Notes: a model not told the origin generated them from the sequence alone. Counted from the stretch's first letter, positions 45,535-53,988 are shown. The stretch: 64,000 nt of DNA from DASRFR01 sp035651455 (GCA_035651455.1 DASRFR010000029.1:62001-126000); one strand, 5' to 3'. A program made the numbers and translations.

Positions 45535-45779
45535 AAGCTGACTCCAAAGACTCAGGCTATTATCCAGGGCCGCGGAATACGAGTCCCAGTTGTTGTTCGG
45601 CCGTCAAGAGTAAAGATGCTGCCGACCCGAGGCCAGGTGTCCTCTGAAGACGGTTGTGACCGCCATCAGTAGCCTAACGTCTGATGCGAGACACAAAATC
45701 ACTCGATTACAAGCTGTTTTGCGCCAAAAGGCACTCAATGCGGTTACTGATGTAACGAGACTTTTGTGGGCTCCGCTAT

Positions 45780-47516
45780 ATGTACTCACTACTGAGAGAT
45801 ACGATCAAAAATCACACGTTGCCGATTCCGGGGACGTTGTCACTGATGGAAACACGCTGGGGTCGACGCCTAGGTCGCTATGAGATCGTCGCCGAAGTGG
45901 GTCGCGGCGCCATGGGAGTCGTGTACAAAGCCCGGGATCCTAAGATTGACCGCTTCGTTGCGGTAAAGACGATTGCCCTGCTCGGGCAAGCGCAGGAAGA
46001 TGAGCGGGACTATCGCGAGCGATTTTTCTTCGAGGCCCAGGCCGCCGGCCGCCTTCTTCATCCCGGCATTGTCACCGTTTTCGATGTCGGGGAAGAGCCG
46101 CAGACCCATGACCCGTTCATCGTCATGGAGTACATCACTGGAGAGTCGCTGAAACAGAAGCTTGCGGGGGAGAACAAAACTGTTCCACTCGAAACGGCTC
46201 TACGACTCACCGAGCAAATCGCGGAAGCGCTGGACTACGCTCACGGCCAGGGGGTAGTACATCGCGATGTGAAACCGGCCAATATTCTGATCACGGAAGA
46301 TGGCACGGCAAAGATCACGGATTTCGGCATCGCGAAACTCAGTCTCGCTCACCTTACAGTTCCGGGCCATGTGCTGGGAACCCCCGCCTACATGGCTCCC
46401 GAGCAATTGGAGGGCGAGCAGGTGGATGGGCGCTCCGACCTGTTTTCTCTGGGCGTCATTCTTTACAGCATGCTGACCGGCTACCGGCCATTCCAGGGCA
46501 ATAGCGCAACCACGGTCTGCTTCAAGGTCGTGAACCGCGATCCGGTTCCGGTCAGCGCACTCGCGTCAGACCTGCCGCCGGATGTTGATGCCATCGTGAG
46601 CCGGGCAATGGCGAAGGAGCCCGCGCAACGCTATCAGCGAGGCATTGAATTCGCGCTAGACGTTCGCGAACTGCGAGAAGGCTTAGCGACACAGAGTACG
46701 AGCAGCGTCAGGACGTCGACCGGATCGCAGGTGCGAAGCTCGAGCGCTTTGCATGCTCACAACTCAGGTGCAAGCTACCCGTGGACCGTGCAGCTTCGCC
46801 GCGTTCTTCTCGGACACGATTCGCTCGCAACCTTTCTGCGCACCTCGGATCGACTAACGCTGCTGTTGCTCTTCGCAGGTGTCGTATTGGCCGTGGCAAT
46901 CGGGACCATAACGCTGCGCAGCACGAAAGCAGAAATCGGAGCAGCGGGAACCAACGGTTTACCGTTAGGCGCAAACAACTTACCGCCTTCCTCGATCTCC
47001 CCTTCCCCAGCGAAGTCGGAAACGCCCGCAAAAGCGGTTACGCGAACTGCGCCTCCGGTCGCATCGGCGGCATCAAAGCCTGTCACAACGCCCTCTAAAC
47101 CAGCTGTTAGGCGCCAACCCAAGCTCGTTTCTCCGAGCCCAGCGTCCAGCCCGCAAGCCGCGGAAAAGGACGCCAACACCGCCGTCTCGAGCGGCTCGCT
47201 CTTGTACTTGCAGGTATGGCATCATTTTTCGGACGCTGACCTGGTGATTTGGGTGGACGGCAAACTCGTCTACAGCATGCCCTTGCATGCGGAAACCCAG
47301 CGCCGCATGGTCCTGTTCCACAGCACAAAAGGCACCAATTCCAAGCAGATCTGGGTATCCGCAGGCAGCCACAACATCAGGGTTCGTGTGCAATCCGCAG
47401 CCGCGGGTTTTGACCAGTCCCAAACCCTTGCCGTGCAGTTCAAAGGAGACGACGAGAAAACCCTGCGGATTGCCTTCGATAAGGGCAACAAGGCCATGAG
47501 CCTTACCATCGACTAG
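45780..47516 (+). CDS. Transmembrane Ser/Thr protein kinase (PknB-like)
   Basis: 578 residues. Kinase domain about 34-295: G-loop GRGAMGVVYKA, ATP lysine K63, HRDVKPANIL (catalytic D163), DFGIAKL, GTPAYMAPEQL. A juxtamembrane linker follows, one span near residues 355-378 (LTLLLLFAGVVLAVAIGTITL), a Pro/Ser/Ala-rich spacer, then a periplasmic domain (about 475-578) whose sequence (LQVWHHFSDADLVIWVDGKLVYS) is not a PASTA domain. An ATG 22 codons later (45846) is an alternative start. It phosphorylates Ser/Thr and could feed the FHA activator upstream. The 245-base upstream gap holds no other gene. Confidence 0.9.
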   Translation: MYSLLRDTIKNHTLPIPGTLSLMETRWGRRLGRYEIVAEVGRGAMGVVYKARDPKIDRFVAVKTIALLGQAQEDERDYRERFFFEAQAAGRLLHPGIVTVFDVGEEPQTHDPFIVMEYITGESLKQKLAGENKTVPLETALRLTEQIAEALDYAHGQGVVHRDVKPANILITEDGTAKITDFGIAKLSLAHLTVPGHVLGTPAYMAPEQLEGEQVDGRSDLFSLGVILYSMLTGYRPFQGNSATTVCFKVVNRDPVPVSALASDLPPDVDAIVSRAMAKEPAQRYQRGIEFALDVRELREGLATQSTSSVRTSTGSQVRSSSALHAHNSGASYPWTVQLRRVLLGHDSLATFLRTSDRLTLLLLFAGVVLAVAIGTITLRSTKAEIGAAGTNGLPLGANNLPPSSISPSPAKSETPAKAVTRTAPPVASAASKPVTTPSKPAVRRQPKLVSPSPASSPQAAEKDANTAVSSGSLLYLQVWHHFSDADLVIWVDGKLVYSMPLHAETQRRMVLFHSTKGTNSKQIWVSAGSHNIRVRVQSAAAGFDQSQTLAVQFKGDDEKTLRIAFDKGNKAMSLTID

Positions 47517-47684
47517 ATAGCTTGCCACTGATTACACAATTCGCTGCCGTCGTAGCAAGATTCCCATCCTAGCGTTCCATCTCCGTTGGCACGGGATGCG
47601 GAATTATTGCAATATTCCTCTAGTTTTCGGCTAGACTCTACATATAAGCTGGAGGACGCCCCGGTTCTGAGCTCGGGAGGATCC

Positions 47685-47849
47685 ATGAAGCCAATCATGC
47701 TGAGTCTGTGGAAAAACGAAGAAGGACAGGACATTGCGGAGTACGCGGTTATGCTTGCAGTGATTCTGGTGATCGTGGTGGGCACGATTCGACTGATCGG
47801 CACAAATGCCAACACCGTCTTTTCGAATGTCGCCAGTTCGATTCAGTAG
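47685..47849 (+). CDS. Flp/Fap-type pilin
   Basis: 54 residues from ATG 47685, with GGGAGG a few bases upstream. The type IVb prepilin cleavage motif is G14-QDIAEY (E19 at +5, Y20), followed by a hydrophobic helix (AVMLAVILVIVVGTIRLIG). Flp pilins form Tad pili. No tad genes are in the window, so this is an orphan copy. A hairpin right after the stop may end its transcript. Confidence 0.85.
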   Translation: MKPIMLSLWKNEEGQDIAEYAVMLAVILVIVVGTIRLIGTNANTVFSNVASSIQ

Positions 47850-47850
47850 T

Positions 47851-47883
47851 TGGAACCGCCTGGACGCGCCGCGCCGGGTTCCA
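47851..47883 (+). terminator. Hairpin after the Flp gene
   Basis: TGGAACC / GGTTCCA, 7-bp stem enclosing a GC-rich self-pairing loop, directly after the stop codon. No U-tract, so the terminator call is tentative. Confidence 0.35.
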
Positions 47884-47979
47884 TAAAGCTTGCTGGCGAA
47901 CCAGGCTTCTGCGTTTTGGTGCCATTATTGTCCCTCCCCCGCGACCGGTACCTCTCCTCCCTAATGTCCACAATTCTCC

Positions 47980-48312
47980 TTACGGAGAGTCCTCAGGGTC
48001 GCATAGGATCTGCTTCACGAACATTTTTGTACCGGCTGGGCCAGTGACGCGAACGCTTACCGGACCCATATAGGGCGCGGCAATCATCTCAAACGTCAAA
48101 AAGAGGCAACATTGGCGCTCTGCCAGAATCAGTTCGGCTATCAGCGCTACCGACTCGGGATCACTCGAAAGGCGAAAAGCATAACCCTGCGGGAGTTCTT
48201 CTGTTTGGCTCACTGCAGATCTGAATTTGGCCAGAAGCGTGGCCTCACGATTGCGCAATTCGGCGGCCGACAGACGGCAGGCTACGGGTATGTCGTCCGA
48301 ATCTTGTTTCAT
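47980..48312 (-). CDS. Small 'ERQCC' cysteine-pair protein
   Basis: 110 residues with C12, C68-C69 (LAERQCCLFL) and C104. It matches a small family with a conserved ERQCCPF-type core often found next to metal-stress genes; binding of metal or thiol is inferred. The ATG overlaps the DinB stop (ATGA), so both genes are read from the same mRNA. Function unknown. Confidence 0.65.
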   Translation of the reverse strand: MKQDSDDIPVACRLSAAELRNREATLLAKFRSAVSQTEELPQGYAFRLSSDPESVALIAELILAERQCCLFLTFEMIAAPYMGPVSVRVTGPAGTKMFVKQILCDPEDSP

Positions 48313-48944
48313 GGACGGCTCGCAGGTGGAACGACGCCGTTCATGCGCAAGTATTCGACCATTTGTCCGTAATGGTCGAAAGCATGGATTAACGCCTCGA
48401 CGGTGAGCGCCAGGCTAGTCGTCGTAGTGGCCGGCAGTGGCGAAATAGGCGACGAGTTGATCGCTCCGTTCTTGTCGCCAATCGCTTCAATGGCCCTGCC
48501 CAGGTGTACAAATGATGTATTCAGGTAGTCAAGAATTTCAGCCTTCGTTCGTACTGTCTCAGGCCCAGCCTCGTCTCCGGCGTCGACGGGCGGCTCCTCA
48601 CCGAGTGCAGCGGCGGCCAGAATGTGATTCGTTGCAGAAAGATGTTTTACCTGCTGACCGAAGCTACGGACGCCTTTAAATTCACCGTCCGTGGGAGTGA
48701 AGCCATATTTGTCGGCGGGCATGGCTTCAGCGGCAGACGCGATTGCCTTCTCTACTGACTTTAAGAAGATCTGCAGGGCCCGCTTTTCTCGCGCCGCGTC
48801 CAATGGAACTGTGCTTTCGGAGCTGTCGTGCGGTGCCGCCGTGCCAGTTTGCTCCAACTGCGTAAGTCTGATTGGTTGACGCATTTGCCCGGTCGCACTG
48901 CTGGCGAACGCTAGCCACAATAGAAATATTGGTGTCCTCTTCAT
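48309..48944 (-). CDS. Exported DinB-superfamily protein
   Basis: 211 residues. DinB four-helix fold with candidate metal histidines in VKHLSATNHILA and LIHAFDHYGQMVEYLRMNG. Unlike most DinB proteins (cytosolic thiol transferases or unknown) this one has a signal peptide (MKRTPIFLLWLAFASSATGQM), so it should work in the periplasm. The ATG at 48944 is chosen: AAGGAG is ten bases upstream, whereas the GTG at 48953 overlaps that site. Its promoter region carries the MerR-type operator. First gene of a two-gene unit with the CC protein. Confidence 0.8.
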   Translation of the reverse strand: MKRTPIFLLWLAFASSATGQMRQPIRLTQLEQTGTAAPHDSSESTVPLDAAREKRALQIFLKSVEKAIASAAEAMPADKYGFTPTDGEFKGVRSFGQQVKHLSATNHILAAAALGEEPPVDAGDEAGPETVRTKAEILDYLNTSFVHLGRAIEAIGDKNGAINSSPISPLPATTTTSLALTVEALIHAFDHYGQMVEYLRMNGVVPPASRP

Positions 48945-48994
48945 TGGATTCACTCTCCTTGCAAGCGAGCTCGCGTATTTGCACTACGGAGAAC

Positions 48995-49025
48995 ACGCTA
49001 AGTCTTAAAGCTGACTTTAAGTCAA
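48995..49025 (-). promoter_or_regulatory. MerR-type operator and promoter for the dinB-like unit
   Basis: A perfect inverted repeat CTTAAAG-ctga-CTTTAAG (49004-49021) matches the 7-4-7 layout of SoxR/MerR sites. On the minus strand TTGACT (49025-49020) and, 19 bases on, TAGCGT (49000-48995) are the promoter boxes; the long 19-base spacer is typical of MerR-controlled promoters. It lies 50 bases upstream of the DinB ATG. Confidence 0.7.
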
Positions 49026-49102
49026 GGACTATCTTCCATAAAGATCCGCTGAACAATTCGGCAAATGAGAAGCGCGAGAGAATAAGATGTACTAACCGTG
49101 TC

Positions 49103-49573
49103 ATGTCAAAAATGACGATTTCCGACATTGCGCGACAGATTGGAGTTCAGCCCTCCGCCATTCGTTACTACGAGCGGATCGGATTGCTCCCTGCTCCGCA
49201 ACGACTGAGCGGGCAAAGGCGTTACGACTCCACCGTGCTCTATCGCCTGGCAATTATTCAGCGCGCCCGCCAGCTGGGTTTCAGCTTGGCTGAAATCCGG
49301 CAGTTGTTCTTTGGTTTCCGGGATGTCACGCGCGCGTCGACACGCTGGAGAACGCTGTGTCAGAGAAAGCTTGCTGAGCTGGATCAGTTGATGTATGGAA
49401 TAATGGCGGTCCAAGCCCTGCTCAAGAAACTGATGACGAAGTGCCGATGTGAGACCTTGGATCAATGTGGCAAGAGTATGTTTCAGAATATGAAGCAGAG
49501 TGGGTTAGCGAAACCTCTCCTTCGAAGTTATCGACCTCGGCGCAAATATCCGACCGGTTTGCGAACATCATGA
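49103..49573 (+). CDS. MerR-family regulator with SoxR-like cysteine loop (one Cys missing)
   Basis: 156 residues. N-terminal winged helix TISDIARQIGVQPSAIRYYERIGLLPAP, then the dimer helix and C-terminal loop C114-x-C116-x5-C122 (KCRCETLDQCG). SoxR has C-x2-C-x-C-x5-C holding a 2Fe-2S cluster; the position of the first of the four is M111 here, so a classic SoxR cluster is unlikely. It may sense metal or oxidised thiols. Divergent from the DinB unit; the 7-4-7 operator lies between them. The start at ATG 49103 is chosen; an ATG at 49112 is possible. Confidence 0.85.
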   Translation: MSKMTISDIARQIGVQPSAIRYYERIGLLPAPQRLSGQRRYDSTVLYRLAIIQRARQLGFSLAEIRQLFFGFRDVTRASTRWRTLCQRKLAELDQLMYGIMAVQALLKKLMTKCRCETLDQCGKSMFQNMKQSGLAKPLLRSYRPRRKYPTGLRTS

Positions 49574-49639
49574 GTCGGCAATAGGCTGAAATCGCGCGAA
49601 CAGCCGTTGAAGATGCGGACTTACTGGCGTTTGCGCCAC

Positions 49640-50038
49640 TCAGGGCATTTCCAGCCTGCGCCTCAATAACGCCAGCGCCAATAAAACGCCGAAAATCACG
49701 TCGAACGCCATACAGAAACCCGGCCACCAGTGAGGTACACCTGGGTTTTCGATCAGTGAGCGATGAAAGATGTCAAAGACTCCGTGCCCAACAAGGCTGA
49801 TCGCTATTAACCAAAGAGTTGTTTTGTAGCCGATTGCAGCAAGCAGCACGAAGCCGCTTGCGAAGGCGATTTCGATGACGAGTGTCCGGCCGGAAGCTGC
49901 CATCACGGCAAACAAAACGTAATACGAGGCCACCACGATCAGCACGGGAGGATAAAAGGCACGCTCCCGATCAAGGCCGGTAGAGACGGCGAAACCAGCC
50001 ACAGCCAAGGACAGGAACAAGCCAATCAGGTATTCCAT
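49640..50038 (-). CDS. Four-span membrane protein, unknown
   Basis: 132 residues from the ATG at 50038 (GAGG five bases before). Four hydrophobic spans at about 3-20, 31-50, 57-75 and 100-125. HGVFDIFHRSLIENPGVPHWWPGFCMAFD sits between the last two. Such short DoxX-like proteins have no known function. It is downstream of nothing on its strand; the 155 bases to the esterase gene hold no signal. Confidence 0.6.
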   Translation of the reverse strand: MEYLIGLFLSLAVAGFAVSTGLDRERAFYPPVLIVVASYYVLFAVMAASGRTLVIEIAFASGFVLLAAIGYKTTLWLIAISLVGHGVFDIFHRSLIENPGVPHWWPGFCMAFDVIFGVLLALALLRRRLEMP

Positions 50039-50217
50039 TGCCGCCTCAACGCTGCTGTTCATTACAAGCTAGAGACGAGAGAACAGGATGATCGGAAAAT
50101 TCGAACTATACGCCTCTTGGTTGACGGGCAAGCCAGAAACTTCGCAGTCCCCGGCCACTCGGAATGCAGCGGCCTGTCCTGAGCAAACCGTGGCCTAGCA
50201 GACGCAAGCTTGAAACT

Positions 50218-51513
50218 CTAATGACCTTTGAAGAGCGCCAGCGGAATCGCATTTCCTTCCGCACGGCAGCCCGCATTATTGGGATGCAGATGGTCGCCGC
50301 TGTCGTAACTCGGCAGCAGCTGTGTGGGGTGGCTCGGGTCCCGCAAAACGGAATCGAAATCGACCACCCCATCGAATTCACCGCCCTTGAGAATCCACTC
50401 GTTGACCTTCCGACGCACGCTTTCCTTTTCAGGAGTGTAGAAGGTGATGGGAGGGCCCGGCGGTCCTAAATCTAGGAATGCATTTTCAAAAGGTGGATTA
50501 GTCGTGCCAATGATTCGAACTCCCCTTTGATGGGCCCGGGTAATGAGCTGCCGATAGCCGTCGATGACGTTTTCTGCCTTGATGCTCTCGCTGGCCGGTG
50601 TCAATGACCCGGGCATGCCGATGTCGTTAATGCCGATACCGACGATCGCGTACTTCGCGCCGGATTGCGCGAGTACGTCGCGCTCGAAACGCGACAGGCC
50701 CGCCTCCCCGAGGACTGCCCCAAATCGCCCGCCGGCCGCCCGCTTTGGGCTGTCACTCAGTAGGCGATTCCCGATGATACCTTCGTTCAGGACGCCCAGT
50801 TCGATATTCCGGCCAGCACTCTTCTGCAAGCGCTCTGCCAGCACGTCGGGCCAGCGGCCATTGCTATCCGAGTCGGTTCCATCTCCATCCGTAAGTGACG
50901 AGCCAAAGGCCACGATAGCCGCTCCGCGAGGGGAGGCCTCGACATCAACTCCTGTCAGCAAGGGCCAGTCACTGATTTTCTTTGACACTGGAAATTTCAC
51001 CTTTGCCGTAGAATCTCCGTTCTCAGGGGAAACGTAACTCGTCTGCTTGGCCAGAACGTGCGCAGTCTTCACCTCCGTGGTCTCGGGCAGAAACAGGCTG
51101 ATCGCCAGGTCTGAGAGAGCCGGCACGTCCAACGCGATCGGATCGCTCACGACCATCGATCCGGCTGCGACGTTTGTAGACGATTGCCCGTGAAACTTCA
51201 GGGCTCGATCCGTCGCGGGATCGATGTCCGCGCCTTCCGCGCGCCGGGCAATGTGTGCTCCGCCGATGAACAATGAATGCTCACCATAAAGGTTTGAAAC
51301 CTTGATCCGGATTTTCCTCCCGCCAGCGCTGGTGTGCACGATGAGCCGTAGCGTTTGGTTTTGGAAGCGTTGAAGACGCCCAGGCGCGGCGGGCTGCGGG
51401 GCCGCTGCCCACGTCCCGATCCAATGTTTGCCGTTTGTATCCTGCGGCAGCGCCAGCGTGCACAGCAGTCCTATGAGAACACAGGTCAGGGTGTTCGCAA
51501 GCCGTCTGTTCAT
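50218..51513 (-). CDS. SGNH/GDSL-type exported esterase
   Basis: 431 residues. Signal peptide (MNRRLANTLTCVLIGLLCTLALPQ), N-terminal beta-sandwich domain (about 40-185), then an SGNH hydrolase domain: GSSLTDGDGTDSDSNGRWP (nucleophile Ser), GIIGNR (block II Gly/Asn), GINDIGMPG (block III) and DHLHPNNAG (Asp/His). Such enzymes cleave acyl esters on sugars or lipids. The ATG at 51513 has GGAG nine bases ahead; the earlier ATG 28 codons up has no signal peptide. No neighbour hints at the substrate. Confidence 0.85.
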   Translation of the reverse strand: MNRRLANTLTCVLIGLLCTLALPQDTNGKHWIGTWAAAPQPAAPGRLQRFQNQTLRLIVHTSAGGRKIRIKVSNLYGEHSLFIGGAHIARRAEGADIDPATDRALKFHGQSSTNVAAGSMVVSDPIALDVPALSDLAISLFLPETTEVKTAHVLAKQTSYVSPENGDSTAKVKFPVSKKISDWPLLTGVDVEASPRGAAIVAFGSSLTDGDGTDSDSNGRWPDVLAERLQKSAGRNIELGVLNEGIIGNRLLSDSPKRAAGGRFGAVLGEAGLSRFERDVLAQSGAKYAIVGIGINDIGMPGSLTPASESIKAENVIDGYRQLITRAHQRGVRIIGTTNPPFENAFLDLGPPGPPITFYTPEKESVRRKVNEWILKGGEFDGVVDFDSVLRDPSHPTQLLPSYDSGDHLHPNNAGCRAEGNAIPLALFKGH

Positions 51514-51766
51514 GGGTGCGGCTCCGTAAGGAAGATCGTTGACTCGAATGTACTTAGACGCTGGGCAACATTCATCGTAAGCACATGGGTTTAACAATGT
51601 GCTCTACCGGCGAAGGCCGTACGACCATCGCAAGCAGGCGCAATACTTATGAGCGGATGACGGGCCAAACAGCGGAAACGGATCTCCTTCGATGTGAATA
51701 GATACAACTCGAAAATTGGGCAATCATCGTTGCGCTTGGCCGAGTATCGAGCACCATCCCATCCCC

Positions 51767-52186
51767 TCAGTGAATCGTCGCGCTGGCGCCAGCCCACCGC
51801 AGAGCCTCCTGCCGATCAGCGAATGCTCGCATGTGGATCGCTGTGCCCTGATGGAAGGTGTAGACGTCCGCGAGTCGTACCTCCTGCCACTCGTTCCCAT
51901 TTTTAGGTCGGACCCGCGCATGAACAAAAACTACGACTCGGTTGCCGGCGGGAATAAACTCTTCAGGTTCGCTAATTACTTCAGCCCACGCGGCGCGTGA
52001 CTGGGCAAGGTATTGCTTCACCTCCTCGCGTCCATGGTACGTCCCTCCCCCGGGAAATTCGGGTGGCTCGCTCCATTCGATCTGAGCATCCAGTGGTTCC
52101 ACTGCTGCGTCAAGATCTCCTCGATTGAAGGCCGCGTAGGCTGCCTGAAGAGCTGTGATCATTTGCTCTGTTTGCGGTGCTTCCAC
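51767..52186 (-). CDS. SnoaL/NTF2-like protein
   Basis: About 139 residues from a GTG at 52186, preceded by AAGGAGG five bases upstream, the best ribosome site in this part. NTF2-like cone fold: ALQAAYAAFNRGDLDAAVEPLDAQIEWSEP, GTYHGREEVKQYL, VVVFVHARVRPKNGNEW and the C-terminal helical/strand part. A hydrophobic upstream frame is open but lacks a credible start. Such proteins are isomerases, cyclases or binding proteins; no function is assigned. Confidence 0.75.
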   Translation of the reverse strand: MEAPQTEQMITALQAAYAAFNRGDLDAAVEPLDAQIEWSEPPEFPGGGTYHGREEVKQYLAQSRAAWAEVISEPEEFIPAGNRVVVFVHARVRPKNGNEWQEVRLADVYTFHQGTAIHMRAFADRQEALRWAGASATIH

Positions 52187-52399
52187 TCGAACCTCCTTCT
52201 GTCCTGAGTTGCAACGGCTGGAACATGGACAAGCCACGACCGCCGAAACCAGCATAAATACTCGGACCGACCCTTGAAACCCATTGCAACAGTCTGCCTG
52301 AATTGCGTGACCTTCTGCGCAGATTAGCCTCCCGCGAATTCACGCAGCTCGATCCCACGCAACGATCCAGGCTCATTGCTGAATGCGTTCGTCTTCCGT

Positions 52400-53170
52400 T
52401 CACCTGGCGGACCGGACTTCCGCGGTTCGCAGTTCTCTATTGCGTGCCGGTTGGTCGCGCCGCAGCTTCTGTAGTGACGCGATGTGCAGCAGAATAGATA
52501 GCGGGACGGCAAAGACGGGAATCAGTGAGAGCGGAAACATCCCGATAAGCACTGTGGGATGATCGAACGAGGCCATCTGGAATGGAGACGGCGAGGTAAG
52601 AAAACCCATGGTAACCGCGATTACCAGGTCGCTAATGCCGAGCAGGTTCCAGAGGCGGACTTGACGCACAGAACTTTGCGCCGAACGTGCGAAGCCGGCA
52701 GCCACGAAAGGAGCCATGATCCCTACCAGCGTGTCCCCTATACCTGCCGGCAACGCGAACGGTCCTGGCAGGTGTCCACCCGCGTACAGCACAAGGAAGA
52801 TCACTCCCAGAACGCGATAGAGTTGCACTCCCACCAGCCAGCTGTTTGGAATGATGGCGAACATTCGCCGAAGCAAGGGCCAGCTTTGAAATAAAAGCAG
52901 GCCAACTACGATGGGAGTGAAAAGGCCGTACTGAATTGTGGGAGGTCTGCCGGATGGTGGACGATAAAAGCCATCGATCGATGTTATAACAGCTATCACG
53001 AACCATCCCGCTAAAAGCGCTGACACGCTCCAAAGCGCCTTCACGCGATCGGCTTCCGGCCAATTCGCGCGACGGAGTACCCCACGCAACCCTACCACCA
53101 GTGCCGTGATGACAATGATCATGCCGGTCACGATGTATGGCGTCAGATAGTTTGGGACCAGGTAATTCAT
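52400..53170 (-). CDS. Seven-span membrane protein under TetR control
   Basis: 256 residues from the ATG at 53170 (GGAGAG seven bases before; an earlier ATG lies inside the operator/promoter). Seven hydrophobic spans between residues 8 and 235. Family unknown; PSGRPPTIQYGLFTPIVVG and PAGIGDTLVGIMAPFVAAG are possibly useful signatures. A TetR operator that contains a perfect TATAAT is directly upstream, so this is the likely target gene of the repressor. A tail of RRDQPARNRELRTAEVR ends the protein. Confidence 0.65.
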   Translation of the reverse strand: MNYLVPNYLTPYIVTGMIIVITALVVGLRGVLRRANWPEADRVKALWSVSALLAGWFVIAVITSIDGFYRPPSGRPPTIQYGLFTPIVVGLLLFQSWPLLRRMFAIIPNSWLVGVQLYRVLGVIFLVLYAGGHLPGPFALPAGIGDTLVGIMAPFVAAGFARSAQSSVRQVRLWNLLGISDLVIAVTMGFLTSPSPFQMASFDHPTVLIGMFPLSLIPVFAVPLSILLHIASLQKLRRDQPARNRELRTAEVRSAR

Positions 53171-53224
53171 AGGTTTCTCTCCATTCTCAAGAAATTTTCG
53201 TGCAAGTTCCTGACATCGATATAG

Positions 53225-53240
53225 GATTATAGTCATAATC
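53225..53240 (-). promoter_or_regulatory. TetR operator with embedded -10 box, membrane-protein promoter
   Basis: GATTATAGTCATAATC is a perfect palindrome with 6-bp arms and a 4-base centre. On the minus strand it contains TATAAT; a TTTGCA 16 bases upstream fits a -35 box. Binding would block RNA polymerase. It lies between the tetR stop and the membrane gene. Confidence 0.65.
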
Positions 53241-53257
53241 TTACCGATGCAAAAAAA

Positions 53258-53833
53258 TCAGAAACTTGTGAGCAAGTGATTTCGGACCAATCCCAGCAAT
53301 TTTTCTTTTTCCTCTCGGTCTGACATCGTGCGGGCGACTGCCAGCGCGCCGACCATGGCGGTGAAGATAAGGACGAAATTTTTCTGCTTTTCTCCTGGAC
53401 CGGCTCCGGGCATGAATTCAACAAGCTGCTTCCTGTATGCATCCATACTGTCGCGGATCTTCCTCCTGACTGTCGCACGGGTGCGTGCAATATCGGGGGC
53501 AAGCGCCGCCATGGGACAACCCATTCCGGGATGTTCGCAATGTTCTATGGACAGATACTTTTTTACGATTTCCTTCCAGGCTTCGTCACGTGGAACTTGC
53601 TTTCCCCACTCGGTCAGCTTTGCTCCGATCTCGCGAGCGCTTTCCTCGATGGCCTCAGCGAAAAGATCGTCCTTGCTCGCGAAGTGCTTATAAAACCCTC
53701 CATGGGTCAAACCTGAAGCTTTCATAAGCTTTGCCACACCCGGCCCATTCATTCCCTCGGCTCGAAACTGACGGGAGGCGCTCTCCACGATTCGGCGGTG
53801 TGTCTGTACTTTGTGGTCAGGTTGGTAACGCAT
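53258..53833 (-). CDS. TetR-family repressor
   Basis: 191 residues. N-terminal HTH: RIVESASRQFRAEGMNGPGVAKLMKASGLTHGGFYKHFASKDDLFAEAI, the class that starts MRYQPDHK. The C-terminal ligand domain has a Cys/His cluster HCEHPGMGCPM, common in this branch, perhaps metal or electrophile responsive. It is flanked by two copies of its likely operator (53225-53240 and 53843-53858), so it should repress itself and the membrane-protein gene. Confidence 0.88.
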   Translation of the reverse strand: MRYQPDHKVQTHRRIVESASRQFRAEGMNGPGVAKLMKASGLTHGGFYKHFASKDDLFAEAIEESAREIGAKLTEWGKQVPRDEAWKEIVKKYLSIEHCEHPGMGCPMAALAPDIARTRATVRRKIRDSMDAYRKQLVEFMPGAGPGEKQKNFVLIFTAMVGALAVARTMSDREEKEKLLGLVRNHLLTSF

Positions 53834-53842
53834 GCTAATTTA

Positions 53843-53858
53843 GATTGCAATTATAATC
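53843..53858 (-). promoter_or_regulatory. Second TetR operator, upstream of tetR
   Basis: GATTGCAATTATAATC matches the downstream operator at 12 of 16 positions and also holds TATAAT on the minus strand, ten bases from the tetR start. The left arm is imperfect, suggesting weaker binding. Confidence 0.55.
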
Positions 53859-53988
53859 CAATCGATTCAACAGGGCTGGCCTGGTCAAGAGGCTGCAGCT
53901 AGACTGACCAGGCCCGCTGGTAGCTGTCGTAGCCGCAACTCGGGTCGATGATAACCGGCCCCGCGAAATGAATGAGGAGAATACAGTT

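Noticed and set aside
47685..47849. Complete Tad pilus locus around the Flp pilin
   Set aside because: No cpaA, tadA, tadB/C or rcpA-type genes are in the window; the pilin is an orphan here.
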